A stretch of 64,000 nucleotides of DNA. Origin: Loripinus fragilis (lineage: Eukaryota; Mollusca; Bivalvia; Lucinida; Lucinidae). The stretch covers positions 43,825,994 through 43,889,993 of the forward strand of contig OZ026515.1 in assembly GCA_964019695.1 (NCBI GenBank). The letters are read 5' to 3'. The notes beneath the pieces were generated by a model, which did not search any database, was not told the origin of the DNA, and was given only the letters and a program-made list of their open reading frames with translations. The position numbers and the translations under genes are program-made. This document shows positions 54,408 to 64,000 of this stretch, in pieces (within the stretch, counting starts at the first letter, position 1; the number at the start of each line of letters is the position of its first letter).

Positions 54408-55841
54408 ATATGATGGAAAATAGTTGTACGGTCTTAGACTATAAATTTAAGTTATTTAACTGGCTCTTCTTTGCAACCCACAAACGGTTGCATTGCCGAA
54501 TGGAGACGCTTACAATATAAGGGAACGTGCATACAGTGTACTATTTATAAAAAAAAGTTAAACTCGTTACCCCTGAAATTTGTTTTCACATCGCTCAAGA
54601 ATATACAAATAATCTTTTCGTCTTAAAGTTCACGTATATCACAATATTCGTATATAGAAAAAACCCTGAAGACATGTACATTTATAGTCTCGCCATTAAC
54701 ATAACAATCTAAATATATAAAATTATAAATATATTAATTGCAATTTATACATGTATTACAAATAACCCTTTTTAAGCAGACTGTATACAAAATACACTAT
54801 ACACTTAAATGTATAGTATACATACTGAGCAAAAAATCCCTTTGCAAATAAACGTTTAGCATTTCTTTACATCTTTTAAAAGTATCTGCACATTTCAACG
54901 ATTTATTTTTCAATTATGGGTCTTATTAGACATTGTATATCTTAAGACAACGCTTCTCTGACATTTGGTTTGATCAAATTACTCCAGTGTCTAACGAACA
55001 CCACTTTACTTTCAGTGTATTCCGAGAAAGCATTCTTAAATGAAGTTAATTTTTAAAGTGCACTATTCCAAGCCACGTTTTTTAATTCGATTAGGCCGCT
55101 CCAAGTTTTGTCCATGTTTTGCGCACGCGGGAGGGTAGGTTTTTGCTGTCTATTTTGAATAAAAACCCATAAATGAAGACCTCTATTTTCAAAAAACACA
55201 GGGTAAAATTGCAGCCGTTAAGGTGATTGTTAATGTCAGTTTTCTTTGCATATCTTTCGCCTTACTGCTCGAAATATTAATTTGCTCTGCAACTCAGAAG
55301 AGCATGCCAGGAACACGTTTTAAGGGTCTGATTTAGTAAGTGCACAAAGCAAAGACTCAGATCAGCCTGCACATCTGCGCTCTCTTGTCACCGTCTTCAT
55401 TGGTCATGAAAATATGATTTTAGCCATGGAGCAGGCTCTGTATAGTGCAAGTGAAGGCTCTGGTCAGACTGCAGATGCTCAGGCTGATCAGAGTCTTAAA
55501 TTGGCACACATTAGAATTGTAGGTAATGCTGTTCATTGACTAAAATCTCTACATATAGATAATATATTTTGTGTACACAACTCTAAACCTTGAACAATTC
55601 TGTTTATAGGGGGATCTTAATCATACAAAGACAGTTTTGATTGAGCACAATATTCTAGTCATGGCAAGATTTTTATACTGTAAAGTTCCTATATTTCAGA
55701 CATACCATTGGTTGAAGCAGTGCAGGCCCCGATCAGATTCCATTAGTCATCTGATCAGGGTCTTCATTGTTTGTCAATGCATATACATGTAGAGATATCA
55801 TTCCCATTTTAGGGTGACATTGAAATTTTTAGAATTTTATG
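54408..55841. other. No gene seen; decayed palindromes
   Basis: Fold-backs near 55350-55400, 55445-55495 ('gaaggctctggtcagactgc' facing 'gctgatcagagtctt') and 55715-55775 ('gtgcaggccccgatcag' facing 'ctgatcagggtcttcatt'). The remainder is AT-rich. Confidence 0.5.
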
Positions 55842-55843
55842 TT

Positions 55844-55887
<44 letters not shown>
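55842..55887. repeat. Poly-T tract
   Basis: About 45 T in a row. It could be a minus-strand poly(A) of a retrocopy, but no coding match or target-site duplication was seen. Confidence 0.9.
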
Positions 55888-55888
<1 letters not shown>

Positions 55889-58689
55889 GTATTTAAATGA
55901 AGTTTCCTGATCTTTGCCACCTTTCTTACCTTGTCATGTCAGTTCAAATTTTGCTCAAATAAATTACTCTTTGCCCTGTTGATATTACTTCTTTGGTTAG
56001 CCGTTCATGCATTAAATTATTTTTTTCTTTCTTTTAGCTTTGTTTGTTTTTTTCCTGGCAGGTATGTGGGTTTTGCTTGCAAGGGTATACGCTAAACATA
56101 GAACACATTTGGAATGGCCTTATCTTAACGTAACAGTGTCTCATAAATATCAAGAAGAAATTGATGCGGTATTTTGATTAATCATTTAAGCAAAATTAAT
56201 GCTATTAAAGGAAATATCGAAAATGTGTTTTCAAATTTTGACTCTCCCGGGTTCAAACTTATCTGCAAACTTTATTTTTTGGAACTTTTGTTTCTTTATA
56301 TGGCAAACAATGCAGACCCTGATCAGCCGCAGAATACGTCGTCTGATCAGATTCTTAATGATTTGCTGACAGGATGTTCAATTCGAATTGGAATTAAAAA
56401 AACCCGAACCACCCAACAACCTTTAAAACGCAAATGGACTGCTCCAAACGATAAGAGTGGGAAATTTCATTCGGTTTAAATGGGTTACGATCGTCCAAGA
56501 TTTATTTATTGTATCAGACTGGATTTGTAGGATTCCGTCAATAATGAATTAGCTGCTCTCCCTCCCATGAGGTGTGTTTTCAGATACTAAGTCTCGATGT
56601 CTTTGGCACGATAATTCATTTAACCTTTCCAGCAATGAGAGGATCTTCAATCCACTAGGGTATGGCGGAACCAACAAATGACATGTGAGCACAGCGATGA
56701 CTCAGATCAGACTGGGCATCCGCCCAGGCTGACCTGAGTCTTCACTGTCCTCATGAAAAGACTATCTGGGCCAATTCATGGCATGCTGTGCCTAATCGCA
56801 TATGCGAAAAGTCACTCTAAACGTGAGTATGCAACTAGCTAGTTTGGATAGTGTCTCATTTTGGGTTTGAGCATTCCTCTACTTAAGCTCTTTGCGTATG
56901 CGAACAACAAAAGCTCTAGTGAATCTGTGCTAGCGCAGACTCATCCGAGTCTTAAGGGGTGTTTAGACGGCATGATTTGGTCGTCCTGACAAAATCATAC
57001 ATGTTTTTGTCATGTATGGTTTTTCTGTTTAGACGGCATGACGCTGTCATGTGTGATTTCTTTCAACAGTGAAGAAAACTGGCTCGTCTTCTTGGGCTAT
57101 CTCATCATGCTCTATATCGTTTCATTGCTATAGCTAGGAAAATGTGTTAAAACTCATAGCAGGATCTTTTTGTGTAGAAAGACCCTGGCCTTAGTTGGTT
57201 GACAGTGCGATAAGAACCAACATCTCGTGTGCTGGATCATTTGTTCTTCGCTACCCACTGGGTGCAAAGATAGGACTCTGGTATGACTAAGTTGATGCTC
57301 ATTCTGGTGTTAGTATTCACAAGCTGGAACGGTCATTTTGTTGTGTCTGTTTTCATGCACTTGCTCATATAAATTATTCAGTTTGGGTTACGTCCATGTA
57401 CGTAGCTACCATATATTTGCTTATACTTTTGAACCAAAAAAATGGAATTATTCTATTCCAGTTCTGAAGGTTTCTTGATGATACGCATGCATACAAAATA
57501 TGTGTAGAAAAGCAATTCTAATGTGTCTACTTCCAAGTTTGGAAAATAGGGGTTATATATGATCACATTATCAGCTCTAAGTTTAGCACCCTTTAACCAA
57601 GTGAAAGAGGTTCTGATTAATATACAATTTAATATTGTCCACCGTTACCTAACATGGCAAATAGCGCAGACCCTGATGGCGGCTCATCTGGGTCTACGCA
57701 ATTTGTAAATGCTCCAGTTCAGTAATGCATTAACCACGTCTCCACAACAGTTTGCGTACATTGAATTTTCCCTGAGTCATCCATTCCTGCTATATCTGTC
57801 GCGATTCCAGGAACGCGTTGTCTAAACGTAATCGGTATTTTCGGACTTTATGTCTAATCTGACAATTAACAAAGTATGAATATATTCATGTTTGTTATTG
57901 CCGCTTCAATGACACAATCGATAGATTATTTTTGCAGCAATTTATATGGAAACGTCCAATATTTAACATTATGGTATAGACTGAAATGTTTGTCCCGTCG
58001 TCACCATATTGCCATGCCATAATGGACATTTTTTACCATATCATGCCTTATGCAGCCAATCTTCTGAAGAAATATTTAAGGGAAGTAGGCAACATCCCCT
58101 TGGGAACATTGTTAAGATTTAATCCATCTACGAAAATAAATAGTCGATGTTCTCGTAACATTTCGATTATTAGGTTTCTGTGTCAAAATAAGTTGTACGT
58201 CAAGTCGCAACACGTTTATGGTCGTCCTGTCTGGCCAGGGATGCTCGATATGTATCATAACTATTTGAGATACACAGGCACCTAACACAGTTACACTAAA
58301 GCCGCCTTTAACCATCCGTGCTAAAGTATCCAGTGGGATAAATGTCTAAATTTTGGTCTGAGTCTTCATCAACATCCGTACTTTGTGTATACGAGCAGCG
58401 AAAGGCCCTGACGAGGATGTGCTTTTGCACAGACTCGCCCGAGTCTTCATCTCACGACAATGCGATATGTACAAAAACATGTACTGGCTGTTTATATTAA
58501 TAAAATTTGAGGGGCTGGGGCATTATATATATCGTAAGGATTTCTTAAAAACAAGTATTTCTCTCCTCGACGTTTGGTTTTATCTTGACGGTGCAGACCA
58601 TAATGGCATGTTAATATATGTGTCTACACTGTTATGTAAGGTAACTGTTAATTGGTTACATATGTACCCATAAATCGGAGCTTTCTTAG
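55888..58689. other. No convincing gene; several fold-backs
   Basis: Palindromes near 56310-56350, 56690-56750 ('gatgactcagatcagactgg' facing 'ctgacctgagtcttcactg'), 56900-56955 and 58395-58455. At 56955-57060 the phrase 'gtttagacggcatgac' occurs twice around a 'catacatg'/'catgtatg' hairpin. A 99-codon frame at 57986-58285 lacks family features. Confidence 0.5.
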
Positions 58690-59690
58690 GTTAGACAGAA
58701 TTTCTTATCTTAAAAAATATAATTTATCATTTTTGAAACCGTACATTTGAGCTTCCTTCGATTGTTCGTTGACATAGAAATCTTTAGCTTTTACAGTTTA
58801 TCTTTTGACCCCTTTAATTGAAGCTTTATTCAACTGTCAGTGATATTGAATTCCTTATCATTAACAGTTTTATCATATTGGAACCCATTAGTCAGTGCTT
58901 ATTTAATTGTTTAGTGACATACCAGTAGACTTTCTTATCTTTAACAGTTTTATCATATTGGAACCCATTAGTCAGTGCTTATTTAATTGTTTAGTGACAT
59001 ACCAGTAGACTTTCTTATCTTTAACAGTTTTATCATATTGGAACCCATTAGTCAGTGCTTATTTAATTGTTTAGTGACATACCAGTAGACTTTCTTATCT
59101 TTAACAGTTTTATCATATTGGAACCCATTAGTCAGTGCTTATTTAATTGTTTAGTGACATACCAGTAGACTTTCTTATCTTTAACAGTTTTATCTTTAAC
59201 AGTTTTATCATATTGGAACCCATTAGTCAGTGCTTATTTAATTGTTTAGTGACATACCAGTAGACTCTCTTATCTTTAACAGTTTTATCATATTGGAACC
59301 CGTTAGTCAGTGCTTATTTAATTGTTTAGTGACATAGCTCCTTATCTTTAACAGTTTTATCATTTTTGAACTTTCTTCAATTGTTTGGTGACATGATAAT
59401 ATTTCTCATCTTTAACAATTTTATCATTTTAAACCCGTTAATCGGACCTTTCTTCAATTGTTTGGTGACATATCGTTTCTTATTTTTAACAGTTCTTGGA
59501 CCCGTTAATCTAATCGGAGCTTTCTTCAATTGTTTGGTGACATGACATTTATCATCTTTAAAACCTTTATCATATTTGAATATGTCAATTGGACCTTTCT
59601 TCAATTTTACTGTGACATAGAATTCCTCCTTTTCTCATTTTCGACCCCGTTAATTGGAGCTTTCTTCAGTTGTTCGGTTGTACACATTAA
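58690..59690. repeat. 80-bp tandem array with homogenised core
   Basis: Between about 58860 and 59330 the 80-bp unit ('gaacccattagtcagtgctt' plus 'atttaattgtttagtgacat' plus 'ccagtagactttcttatct') recurs almost unchanged (markers at 58881, 58961, 59041, 59121). One unit near 59190 carries an extra 14-bp 'ctttaacagtttta' duplication. Units outside the core, out to 58690 and 59690, are strongly diverged. Non-coding. Confidence 0.92.
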
Positions 59691-59704
59691 AGCTGTCTAT
59701 AAAA

Positions 59705-60120
59705 AATAGTAAGTGAGTATGATCAGGAAATACCACAATCACAAACCGCAGACAACCCCATGGCACCGCGAGGAAGAGCCACTCAACCATCACGAGACAC
59801 CAGGAAGAAAAATTAAGCAAAGCAACCAGCTCTCTCTTCCCCATCAAGATGATTGCAATACTAGAATGGACATAAAGTAACGTACAACAAAACATAGAAC
59901 AGTTATAGACTCCCACAATGGGAGTAACAATAGACAAAAAGCCAACAACAACAGAACCACCGCCTTAGAACGGACAGCAGCCTATAAGCCACCGGGGGGG
60001 GGGGGGCTTAAATACATTTTACTGGTACCAAATCTTCGCCCTAGATTCTGCTGTTGTTGAAGTACAAGAAATGTTCAGCTCGCATGGAGGCCATCTAACA
60101 AATGCAACGTAATAATAAGT
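59705..60120 (+). repeat. Dispersed repeat D, longest copy
   Basis: Head 'agtgagtatgatcaggaaat', middle 'accagctctctcttcccca', then 'ccgccttagaacggacagc', a G-run, 'ccaaatcttcgccctagatt' and 'gctcgcatggaggccatc'. All other D copies are sub-segments of this one. No protein is encoded. Confidence 0.75.
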
Positions 60121-60177
60121 TTTCATGACGATCAACACTATTGCATACAGAATGACCAAACGTTAAGCGTCAATATG

Positions 60178-60179
<2 letters not shown>

Positions 60180-60231
<52 letters not shown>
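60180..60231. repeat. (GT)n microsatellite
   Basis: 26 GT units; the 'CVCVCV' frame over it is an artefact. 'taacgtcccaccaacagcta' follows directly. Confidence 0.97.
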
Positions 60232-60233
<2 letters not shown>

Positions 60234-60405
60234 AACGTCCCACCAACAGCTAACGTTATACACGGCTTAAAGCCTCGCCCGATAGAATGGGAAAACGGTG
60301 ATCGAACCTGCGACCACTGGTTTACAAGGCGAGTGGTTTGTCCACTACATCACAGTAGTCTCTATGATTGTCCAGTGGCAACAAAATAAAACAAAAACAA
60401 AAACT

Positions 60406-60605
60406 GGAGGAACACAGTGGCTCAGAGCAGTGCTCGACTTGAGATACTACGGATAGGTGGTTGGTTTGAGACTCAACTGAAGCACGGGTTGTGTCCTTGA
60501 GAAAAAACACTTTACCCTCTGCCTAGTGGTACTGGTTGAGCCCAGGAAACGTCCCGAAATGAGTGAAACATTGATGACTCGAATCTTATCATCAACTAAA
60601 ATAAA
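60406..60605 (+). mobile_element. tRNA-derived SINE
   Basis: 'cacagtggctcagagcag' A box (altered), B box 'ggtttgagac', then 'tgtgtccttgagaaaaaaca', 'tactggttgagccc' and 'gtgaaacattgatgactcg'. Decayed relative to 50519-50702. Confidence 0.75.
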
Positions 60606-60867
60606 CAATGTTTTCTTAAAAAAAAGTTAAAAACACGGAAAACCTTGTTGGACATTGTTTGGTATGCAAATAAAGATTGCTGGAGAAAATCGAAAGCTCG
60701 GGTTACCAACTTATTCGTCTAAATATGCAAATTTATACAAAGCGAGCCTTGTATGCCTGTAGCTGGCATATCTCTAGATAACATGACAACAATGCACATC
60801 ACTGCAATATCGCATATGCTAAAGCCATTCATTAAATGTTCATGTGCAGATATTCTGTCACCGACTA

Positions 60868-60955
60868 CTTTACTATGTGCGAGCAGTGAAGGACCAGACG
60901 AAACTGCGCTATGCGCAGGCTCGTCTGGTCCTTCACTGATCGCATATGCCAAGTA
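60868..60955. repeat. Long-stem palindromic repeat
   Basis: 'gagcagtgaaggaccagacg' pairs with 'cgtctggtccttcactgatc' around 'tgcgctatgcgca'. One of the best-preserved hairpins of this type here, with a stem of about 25 bp. Confidence 0.8.
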
Positions 60956-61254
60956 CAAAATATTCAGTTTTGTTTGTTAGTCATAGTCACCAGCTTGTAC
61001 GCGTCAATCTGGCCTTATATGACAGTGATTCTATAAGCCGGCAAGTATGAAGTATAGGTCTGTAAGATATCGTTTGATCCGTCTGTGCGTCTGTACGGGA
61101 AGATAATTAACGAGTGGATAATCGCAGGTATATAAGCAAAACCCATACCCAGATACCGTCTGAATGATTTGCTGGTATGATATCATATTCGTGTGCCTTC
61201 GGCTTCATGTTTATGACTTGAAATATGCAAAAACTATATCTGACCAGCTACAGT

Positions 61255-61790
61255 GATAAACTAAATGGAACCTCCATAGGTGGGTACATGCGTCTCATAT
61301 AGGGGCTGATAAGTGGAAAACGGGAGGCGGGGAGGGGGCTTCAAGCGAACCCACTGAACCCCTTCTGGACCCGCCACTGCCTCGGCATAGCCCCAGACAA
61401 AGAATTCTTGCAAGCCCAATGAAAAAGACTTTGAAAAAAGTATCCAAAAATGCCAGTAGTTTCTGAGTTATAAAGTTTTTCGCTAGCTGATAACACAAGG
61501 GAGGGCTGACGGACAGGATTGTTGCAGTGGTGGATCCAGAAGGGATTCAGGGGGTTCACTTGAGCCCCCCTCCCTGCACCCGTTTTTAAATATCCTATGG
61601 AAATTAAATAATTTGGTCATTATTTCATTTTCATGGGATGTAAAAATGAGAGAAATCAGCAAAGCGAACCCCACATTTATACATATGAACCCCCTTTCCA
61701 GAAATCCTGGATCCGCCCCTGAGTTGCCTTACTTATATGAGACGCATATACTCACCTACGGAGTTTCATTAAAATTCCATTTAGTTTATC
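61255..61790. mobile_element. Old ~535-bp inverted-repeat element with nested MITE
   Basis: Outer arms: 'gataaactaaatggaa' and 'tgcgtctcatata' on the left (61255-61300) face 'tatatgagacgcatatactc' and 'ttccatttagtttatc' on the right (61734-61790). Inside lie an inverted G3 fragment (61300-61383) and a complete G3 MITE (61525-61721). The block 'caaagaattcttgcaagccc' (61400) recurs just outside as 'caaagattttttgcaagccc' (61865), a direct repeat of about 125 bp. Confidence 0.65.
61525..61721 (+). repeat. MITE, family G3
   Basis: 'cagtggtggatccagaag' to 'ctggatccgcccctg'. It matches 29040-29263 throughout except that the central palindrome is reduced to 'aataatttggtcattattt'. Confidence 0.85.
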
Positions 61791-62250
61791 TATGTTTTTA
61801 TTGGTTGTGCTTTAAAATGGGTGGGGTACCTGTTTTCAGGTTTTGAACCGGCTTGGCCTCAGGCAAAGATTTTTTGCAAGCCCCATGTCTATCCCTAGAT
61901 CTTATCAGTGTTCATATTTTTGGAAAAAATATCAACAAGTTTCTGGGCTATATAATAGAGTTTTTCGTTTACTGATACTGAATATAGTGTACACAGAAAA
62001 AATCTTTTGGGTTGTGAAATTGCTGAAGAGCTGAAGATTCACCGTCTCTGTTTACCTCTGGATTAGATAGGCAGTAGCATTAAGAGTCGTATGGTATGTT
62101 AGTCATAAAATGTTATTCAGGTACATCCCTGAAATGTGATATTTTGAGAGAAAAAAAAATTGGGACAGTATCAAGAAAATAACAATAATAAAACCCAAAA
62201 TACTAAGATCAAGGTATAAGGTCTGTAACTCGAGAAAATATTACTAAGAA

Positions 62251-62252
62251 AA

Positions 62253-62312
<60 letters not shown>
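62251..62312. repeat. (CA)n(GA)n microsatellite
   Basis: About 10 CA units followed by about 20 GA units. Confidence 0.97.
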
Positions 62313-62318
<6 letters not shown>

Positions 62319-62324
62319 GGTTAT

Positions 62325-62645
62325 TCATCACCCACACTATGCCACATCTTTTAAGGTCATAGATAATGCATGCCCTCGATGTGCCCTAGTTTAAGGTCAT
62401 AAATACATATATCACATATCGCCGGGTGATACTATCATTAATCACCTCGTTATACTATATCTTATGGCCATAAAATAAACTACCCGTCACTCCCTTGGTA
62501 TGCCATGTCTTTTGGTCCTAAAACAGTTATTTACCCGTTATGCCATATCTAGACGTCATAAAATCACACACACACCCTCGTTTTGCCATATATTAGGGTC
62601 AAAGAAGCATTCATTTCCCTCGTTATGCCATACTTTAGTCACTGA
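62325..62645. repeat. Degenerate ~60-bp tandem repeat
   Basis: Units of the form 'cgttatgccatatctttt' plus 'ggtcataaa' recur about six times at irregular 50-65 bp spacing, strongly diverged. Confidence 0.6.
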
Positions 62646-62699
62646 TATCATTTACTTTTACAACTGATCTGTGCATTTTTCAAAATGCTTATGATATTA

Positions 62700-62900
62700 G
62701 TATATTAACATACTCATTTGGCTTATAGAAAAATAATAGTATGGTTTTTCTTAAATGGATTGTCTTAAATAAGCCATTAAACAACCCTACCCCCAGTTTT
62801 AAGGAGCCCATTTTAGTAGGTATTATTTCAGTAAAAAATATGAAAAATACTTGCTGCTGCTTGATATCTTACATATTTGGGATTGTCTTGCTCATATAAT
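62700..62900. repeat. Diverged direct repeat, left copy
   Basis: 'caaccctacccccagtttta' here aligns with 'caactctatccccagtttta' at about 63880. 'cttatagaaaaataa' and 'ttgatatcttacatatttg' also have counterparts. The partner is 63795-64000 and runs off the window. Confidence 0.6.
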
Positions 62901-63794
62901 TAAGAATCATAGATTGGCAGGTTTAACAATAATATCAGAGCACTTATTAAAAGATGTAACATATGATACATGGTAGGATAAATGAACAAGGGCATTGTCT
63001 TGATGTAAGAGATGATATTTCAGGGCTGGGGTGAATATATTTACATGATTTCAAGTACATCTCTAGTCTCTGGTATATTTATCCTAGAAATGATATGCAT
63101 TGCTGATTATCAAGCCATGCACCTTTGTTACAGATGTTATAAATTAACTTTTTTCAATATTTCCTAATATGTATAATACTTAAATATAGATGAAGGGGCA
63201 TAGAAAATAATAGTTTCACATTTAAACAAGACAATTTAGTAAATGTTCCTGTTGAATGCAAATACTCTAAACTAATCACCATCAAATTCATACTAATATA
63301 AAATGTCTATCATTGTGGCTGCTTCTGTGGCAAAATAATTGTCCACCTCATCACAAGAAGTAGAATCATCACACAGTATTTTGTCTGTAAACTGAGTAAA
63401 GTCCTGCTCCATTCCAAACCCCTTTGGAATTTTGCAGACATATCATATCTTGAAGAACAAGTCAAGCTGCATCGAATAGCAGATGGTTACACTCTGTTAT
63501 CCGGGGTGTTAGCCTACATATCTTACTAAATAAACTTAAGTTTAAGAAAATTGAAAGTTTGAGCTACAGAAGGAAGACATTAAATTATTTTATTTTTTTT
63601 GACATTCTAATACAGTCTGCATACTGGATGCCTTTACTATATATGAAAGCTTTTTTGAACAAAAATACAGCTTCCTGTGGTGTTTTGTGCAATACCTGAA
63701 TTTAATTACAATTTAAAAGTGGTAATTGTGGCCAACGCCATTTAGTTTAACAACTGCTTTGCTTACATGTATCTTTAGGCCGTTTTAGATTAGA
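62901..63794. other. No gene seen
   Basis: AT-rich sequence between the two diverged repeats; nothing recognised. Confidence 0.4.
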
Positions 63795-64000
63795 TTTTAC
63801 TAACAAACTCAATTGTCTAATAGAAAAATAAAGTTTGCTTTTCTATCTTAAATATATTGTCTAATATGAGCTAATATACAACTCTATCCCCAGTTTTACT
63901 GAGGAGCAAATTTTGGTATTACCTTTTGAGTAAAACACATGTGAAATCAATTACAGCTGTTGGATATTTTACATTTTTAGACCATCTTGCACATATATCT
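63795..64000. repeat. Diverged direct repeat, right copy (cut by window edge)
   Basis: Matches 62700-62900 with a spacing of about 1.09 kb, which suggests a tandem unit of that size continuing beyond the window. Confidence 0.55.

Noticed and set aside
55842..55887. Poly(T) as the tail of a minus-strand processed pseudogene
   Set aside because: No coding similarity to the left of it and no target-site duplication were found.
57986..58285. 99-aa open frame as a gene
   Set aside because: No recognisable domain and no supporting context; likely chance.
60180..60389. CVCVCV-rich open frame
   Set aside because: Translation of a (GT)n tract joined to unrelated sequence.

Overview
The window is nuclear DNA of an animal, most likely a bivalve mollusc. 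The reasons are AT-rich sequence, GT-AG introns, tRNA-derived SINEs, many small inverted-repeat elements, a tandem element of the kind described as 'pearl' in bivalves, and a cyclooxygenase with invertebrate features. The species is inference. Genes take up little of the window; most of it is layered repeats.

Region 1 (1-11.6 kb, + strand) holds the last five coding exons of a prostaglandin G/H synthase (cyclooxygenase, PTGS/COX). All splice sites and phases agree. The 5' exons lie left of the window. The protein keeps the Tyr385/His388 and Ser530 equivalents and ends in HDEL. The exon carrying the catalytic tyrosine has been partly duplicated downstream: a short remnant at 7.18 kb and a nearly whole copy at 7.58 kb that differs only at synonymous sites. 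SINEs and MITEs inserted later into these copies.

Region 2 (11.6-19.6 kb) has no recognised gene. It holds a roughly 130-390 bp spaced repeat family, a MITE nested in a SINE, and a 2 kb, 28-bp minisatellite with an internal 430-bp duplication.

Region 3 (19.1-20.8 kb, - strand) is an intronless 401-aa class I SAM-dependent methyltransferase. Its final codons and 3' flank are tandemly repeated just downstream.

Region 4 (21-28.2 kb) is repeats followed by a 5'-truncated LINE with an open reverse transcriptase frame and a 19-bp target-site duplication.

Region 5 (28.2-48.7 kb) is dense in mobile DNA: a 175-bp near-perfect palindrome, a 3.03 kb TTAA-flanked element with nested insertions, a 1.03 kb TIR element with a nested MITE, and Penelope-like element (PLE) pieces at 39.2-39.8 and 45.7-47.2 kb whose 3' ends both run into long (TA)n tracts. 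A possible promoter or first exon lies near 45.3 kb.

Region 6 (48.7-64 kb) shows no convincing gene. It has SINEs, fold-back repeats, an 80-bp tandem array, microsatellites and a diverged 200-bp direct repeat at the right edge.

No prokaryotic operon, CRISPR array, rRNA gene or ordinary tRNA gene was seen. The best candidates for something new are the COX exon duplication, the methyltransferase with its echoed tail, and the PLE/(TA)n association.
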